A stretch of DNA of 6,130 bases, from contig JBBIII010000109.1 of the NCBI GenBank assembly GCA_037446575.1, forward strand, positions 1 through 6,130, read 5' to 3'. Source of the DNA: JBBIII01 sp037446575 (GTDB lineage: Bacteria; Bacteroidota; Ignavibacteria; UBA10030). Both the position numbers and the translations under genes were made by a program. Shown piece by piece: positions 5,256 through 6,130 of the stretch (its first letter is position 1; each line of letters begins with the position of its first letter). The notes beneath the pieces were generated by a model. The model was not told the origin of the DNA. It made no database searches and worked only from the letters and a program-made list of their open reading frames with translations.

Positions 5256-6130
5256 TTAGAATGGGAATTTGTGCTCAAACCAGTGTTTCGTCATTTCAAG
5301 CCAGAAAATTAATCCGCGCCACTTGCCGTATTGAGCATAACGCCTCTCGATTGTCTTATCGCTTACTTGTCTTCCGTTGTGATATAATTCGTAATATCTA
5401 CTACGCACCCATGAATCCAATCCAAGATAATCGTATCTGCCCAATAACTTCAATATATTTCCAGCCGCATAATTGCCTACGCCTTTTATTGAGCGCAGTT
5501 GCCTGTATAATTCTTCTGTCGGTAAATCGGAAGAACGCCAGCTTTCGACATCAATTTTACCGCTTGCTACTTTATCGGCAAATTCTAAAATAAAAGGGGC
5601 GCGATAACCGGCACGTACTCTCTTTCGTAAAAATTTTTCTGACTTTCCTGCAATTTTTTCTGGCAAAGGAAAGCTGCGATAATTTCCGTCGAATGTCTCG
5701 CCAAGATCACCGACAAGATTTTCAACCATTATTTCTGTTAATGCCCAACTGCAATTTGTTGTGCATATCATTTTAATTATATCTTCAAAGACTGATGGGG
5801 CACGCAGTAATCTGCCCGATTTTGCTTTTGAAATCCAGCGGTATTTTGGCGTTGTATTAACGATATTATAGAAATCCGAAAAATTTTCTCTCAGTCTTAG
5901 GCAATTTCCTATTTGATCTTTAATCTCAGAAATCTGATTTTTTGACAACTCTTTTGTACTTCGCGCACAGATATTTAATCGAGTATTTTTATCAGATGTA
6001 ATTTTACAATCAACTATCGTCCCGTTATTCAATCTAATAACTCGTGATAACCCCATTTTATCTTTATCCACTCTAAAAGGAAGTAACACACACCAACCGT
6101 GGCTATATACTATTCGCCAGAAATTGAAAT
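5256..6130 (-). CDS. HhH-GPD superfamily DNA glycosylase (AlkA/OGG1-like), 5' end outside the window
   Basis: At least 290 aa are visible. The protein is a helix-hairpin-helix DNA glycosylase that would remove a damaged base by cleaving its N-glycosidic bond in base excision repair. The hairpin region reads LRSIKGVGNYAAGN (198-211, counted from the GTG at 6089), then LLGRYDYLGLDSW with the predicted catalytic Asp225 (codon 5415-5417). The position of the OGG1 catalytic lysine (GVG-x-K) is Tyr207 here, as expected for a monofunctional, AlkA-like enzyme without lyase activity. A GTG at 6089 could be called as the start. The same frame, however, stays open for 13 more codons to the window edge and reads FNFWRIVYSHGWC, followed by LLPFRVD. 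An aromatic-rich SHG segment followed by a PxRWD-like motif is a known N-terminal feature of plant and bacterial members of this group. The true start therefore lies beyond 6130. The lesion recognised cannot be told from sequence. Confidence 0.87.
   Translation of the reverse strand, partial: FNFWRIVYSHGWCVLLPFRVDKDKMGLSRVIRLNNGTIVDCKITSDKNTRLNICARSTKELSKNQISEIKDQIGNCLRLRENFSDFYNIVNTTPKYRWISKAKSGRLLRAPSVFEDIIKMICTTNCSWALTEIMVENLVGDLGETFDGNYRSFPLPEKIAGKSEKFLRKRVRAGYRAPFILEFADKVASGKIDVESWRSSDLPTEELYRQLRSIKGVGNYAAGNILKLLGRYDYLGLDSWVRSRYYELYHNGRQVSDKTIERRYAQYGKWRGLIFWLEMTKHWFEHKFPF

Noticed and set aside
5261..5593. 110-aa + strand reading frame opposite the glycosylase
   Set aside because: It is antisense to a well-supported gene, starts just after a terminator and has no recognisable protein features.
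1..6130. CRISPR array, tRNA, rRNA, insertion sequence or prophage genes
   Set aside because: No regularly spaced repeats, cloverleaf signature, rRNA segment, transposase or phage protein is visible anywhere in the window.

Overview
The window is about 6.1 kb of AT-rich bacterial DNA. It carries six intact or reconstructable genes and one gene cut by the right edge. Five genes and one two-gene cassette member lie on the + strand in the order lat (lysine 6-transaminase), nadE (NAD+ synthase), a DUF433 antitoxin, a DUF5615 PIN-like toxin, rsmI (16S rRNA methyltransferase) and a lipoprotein of unknown function. A DNA glycosylase of the HhH-GPD superfamily faces them on the - strand. A factor-independent terminator sits between the two convergent ends. 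The base composition, the compact RsmI (238 aa) and a lipoprotein with a Cys-x-Glu-Asn-Pro-Thr start would fit the Ignavibacteriota/Bacteroidota side of the tree. That placement is inferred from style; no marker gene here proves it.

Layout. Positions 1-329 hold no convincing gene. They contain several short inverted repeats and, just before lat, two tiny tandem reading frames and two mutually exclusive hairpins of unproven meaning. Positions 330-1697 are lat and 1766-2611 are nadE. Positions 2675-3264 are a two-gene toxin-antitoxin-like cassette whose members overlap by 4 nt (GTGA). Positions 3313-4184 are rsmI, interrupted in this assembly by a 100-N scaffold gap (3404-3503). The same 55 nt flank the gap on both sides, so it is almost certainly an unmerged contig overlap. 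Removing 155 nt restores a perfect reading frame. Positions 4271-5194 are the lipoprotein. The terminator is at 5218-5253. The glycosylase runs from 5256 leftward-reading to the right edge; its frame is still open at 6130, so its true start is outside the window.

How the genes relate. The + strand genes are separated by 48-86 nt or overlap, with no clear terminator between them, so they could be one transcript ending at 5218-5253. They do not form an obvious pathway: lysine catabolism or allysine formation, NAD synthesis, rRNA modification and an envelope lipoprotein sit side by side. The toxin-antitoxin-like pair looks like an accessory cassette among conserved metabolic genes. I found no CRISPR array, transposase, tRNA, rRNA or clear phage element, and no convincing evidence of a new multi-gene system. 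The points most worth attention are the assembly artefact in rsmI, the off-edge 5' extension of the glycosylase, the leader region of lat and the unassigned lipoprotein.
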